The notes under the pieces are model-generated. The model searched no databases. It was not told the DNA's origin and saw only the letters and a list, made by a program, of their open reading frames with translations. Of a stretch of DNA of 64,000 nt, positions 62,554-64,000 are shown piece by piece; position 1 is the stretch's first letter, and every line of letters starts with the position of its first letter. This DNA comes from Burkholderia sp. L27(2015) (GTDB lineage Bacteria; Pseudomonadota; Gammaproteobacteria; Burkholderiales; Burkholderiaceae): positions 1,545,752-1,609,751 of the forward strand of contig NZ_LMUX01000021.1 of NCBI RefSeq assembly GCF_009765705.1, in the 5' to 3' direction. The translations under genes and the position numbers were made by a program.

Positions 62554-64000
62554 CTAGTGTGGACCGACAAGACTGAGGTCCCGCGCACGTGCAACGGCTT
62601 GCGCGCGCCGATCGACGCCTAGTTTGATGAAGAGGCTTTTCACATGGGATTTGACGGTTTCCGCTCCGATCCCGAGCGTTCTTGCGATTTCCTTGTTCGA
62701 CTGTCCTCGGGCAATCAAGTCGACGATTTCGCGCTCCCTTGCGCTTAGCGATCCGCGCTCGGTGTCGCGCTGATGGTTGCCGCCGGGCTGATAGAGTACC
62801 CGCCAGCCGTGGAGCAGACGATTGATGTAGGCGGTCAGCTTGCTCGCTTGCGCCGTCTGCCGCGCGTCTTCGTACACGGCTTGCAGTAGCGGTCCGATGT
62901 CCGGTCCCACGTCGAGTAGGGATTGGTACACGCCTGCGGGCGCGGCGACCCTCAGGACTTCACGAAAAATCTCGACGGCACGCACCCGTTCGTTCGCTGC
63001 CAGCCAGACGAGCGCGAGCACGGTTCGCACGCGCATCGCGAGGAAGTCACTATGTCGGCATTCGACGCTGAGCAGTGCGGCGCTGAGCATCGCGGCGGCC
63101 TCTTCGGTCCGGTGCCGGGCCGCTGCAACGCGGGCCGCCCCGAGTGCCCAGTAATTCTCGATCTCTAGCGACCTGGAACGTGAAGGATGGGAATCCGACC
63201 GCGCCATCTGGTCGAGTTGCGCAACGCACGCAGCCGCCTCGACCACCCTGTCTTCCAGGACATATAGTCGTATCCGTTCGGCGAGGGCGGCGGCAATCAT
63301 CCGTTCCCATTGACGCGCGCAACCCAACGCCTGCGCCCGATCGAGCAACGCGTACGCTTGCCTCATGTCCGAACGTGCGACTGCGATTCGGATCAGCAGG
63401 CGATAGGCAATTAACGCACTATCGAGCAAGACCGCAATGTCAATCACTGGCATCAACTCCGCAACTAGCTTCTCAGCTTCGTCCAGTCGGCCTTGTTCGT
63501 ACCAGATTTGTCCTATCATCGGCGCGCACAACGCGACCGAGAGCGAACCGGGACCGGCATACCGTTCAGCCAGTTGCATCGATTCCGTGAAATACCGTTC
63601 GGCAAGCCCAAAGTGCAGCTGTTGCATCTCCGCATGCCCTAGCAGGCACAGCCGGTAGACCGACGAATACAGGTTGCGCTGGTCGTCTTCGATTGAATGG
63701 GCAATCCATGGCGTGGCGTAAAGCGCTTCGAGGTTGCCGGCCTTCCAATGCGCGAAGCGCACGACGTTGGATGCCACATTGATTGTCCAAATATTGGCAG
63801 ACGGCCGCTCGAGGCAGGCCTGGGCGATAGCGAGCCCCCGCTCAGGCTCGTCCTTCAGCCCCGCGACGACCGAACGGATCGCTTGGCATTCCCACCGGAT
63901 GTCTTCGGATTCGGCGCTAGTGCGAGGCTGGATATCTTGTTCGACCGGATTCAACATCGCGAGCGCCTCGTCGAAATGCATGGCGAGCGCCATGCCCCAA
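62554..64000 (-). CDS. LuxR-family regulator of the MalT/LAL type, C-terminal part (cut by window end)
   Basis: The reading frame stays open to the window end, so the N-terminus is missing; an ATG at 63993 is probably internal. The visible 480 residues are TPR-like helical repeats (for example LLDRAQALGCARQWERMIAA, ALSAALLSVECRHSDFLAMR) followed by the LuxR helix-turn-helix (LSAREREIVDLIARGQSNKE, IARTLGIGAETVKSHVKSLF). Complete members are about 850-950 aa with an N-terminal AAA/STAND ATPase. Likely an effector-gated activator; converges with the receiver protein. Confidence 0.9.
   Translation of the reverse strand, partial: WGMALAMHFDEALAMLNPVEQDIQPRTSAESEDIRWECQAIRSVVAGLKDEPERGLAIAQACLERPSANIWTINVASNVVRFAHWKAGNLEALYATPWIAHSIEDDQRNLYSSVYRLCLLGHAEMQQLHFGLAERYFTESMQLAERYAGPGSLSVALCAPMIGQIWYEQGRLDEAEKLVAELMPVIDIAVLLDSALIAYRLLIRIAVARSDMRQAYALLDRAQALGCARQWERMIAAALAERIRLYVLEDRVVEAAACVAQLDQMARSDSHPSRSRSLEIENYWALGAARVAAARHRTEEAAAMLSAALLSVECRHSDFLAMRVRTVLALVWLAANERVRAVEIFREVLRVAAPAGVYQSLLDVGPDIGPLLQAVYEDARQTAQASKLTAYINRLLHGWRVLYQPGGNHQRDTERGSLSAREREIVDLIARGQSNKEIARTLGIGAETVKSHVKSLFIKLGVDRRAQAVARARDLSLVGPH

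Overview
The window reads as chromosomal accessory DNA of a high-GC beta-proteobacterium, most likely Burkholderiales (Paraburkholderia, Caballeronia or Burkholderia type). The basis is the GC-rich coding, the density of LysR regulators, the RND efflux operon with a NodT-type outer-membrane lipoprotein, the PoxB-type enzyme, and the SDR and quinone-oxidoreductase families. No rRNA, tRNA, CRISPR array or prophage was seen.

Layout. 1-6.2 kb: end of an acyl-CoA ligase, a frameshifted quinone oxidoreductase behind a LysR gene, a divergent intact quinone oxidoreductase, a decayed LysR gene, an SDR, an ArsR regulator and a RidA-like protein. 6.2-12.5 kb: a chemoreceptor with unusual topology, a gene-poor stretch with an unexplained open frame, and a 1064-aa autotransporter with a repetitive passenger. 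12.5-15.3 kb: AraC regulator, ferritin-like diiron protein and OsmC protein. 15.5-18.5 kb: small envelope proteins, a lipocalin-like protein and a LysR. 18.8-23 kb: TetR, epimerase and DoxX with a clear double operator; a deletion derivative of an IS256-family element; an orphan histidine kinase. 23.5-31.3 kb: phospholipase D-like protein, ParB-like protein, BBE-type FAD oxidase, SnoaL-like protein, aldo/keto reductase, LysR and MFS. 31.5-37.9 kb: a tightly coupled RND pump, adaptor, outer-membrane factor and AhpD-like operon. 38-44.7 kb: metallo-beta-lactamase-fold hydrolase with TetR, LysR with SDR and MFS, MarR with DUF1398, and a universal stress protein. 44.8-55.7 kb: more LysR/oxidoreductase pairs, a hydroxyacid dehydrogenase, a GST, a DUF4239 protein, a lone ABC binding protein and a cation diffusion facilitator. 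55.8-58.8 kb: poxB and MFS operon. 59-64 kb: a signalling cluster with a stand-alone winged-helix protein, PAS histidine kinase, FixJ-like regulator, receiver-only protein and a MalT-like LuxR regulator cut by the window end.

The recurring theme is the small regulator/oxidoreductase module, usually divergent and with a palindrome between the two genes. At least four LysR modules, two TetR modules and one MarR module fit this. Together with the efflux pumps, GST, AhpD, OsmC, diiron and RidA-like proteins they look like a set of sensors and detoxifying enzymes for reactive or toxic small molecules; that is inference. Decay is also visible: a frameshift, a multiply deleted LysR gene and a collapsed IS.
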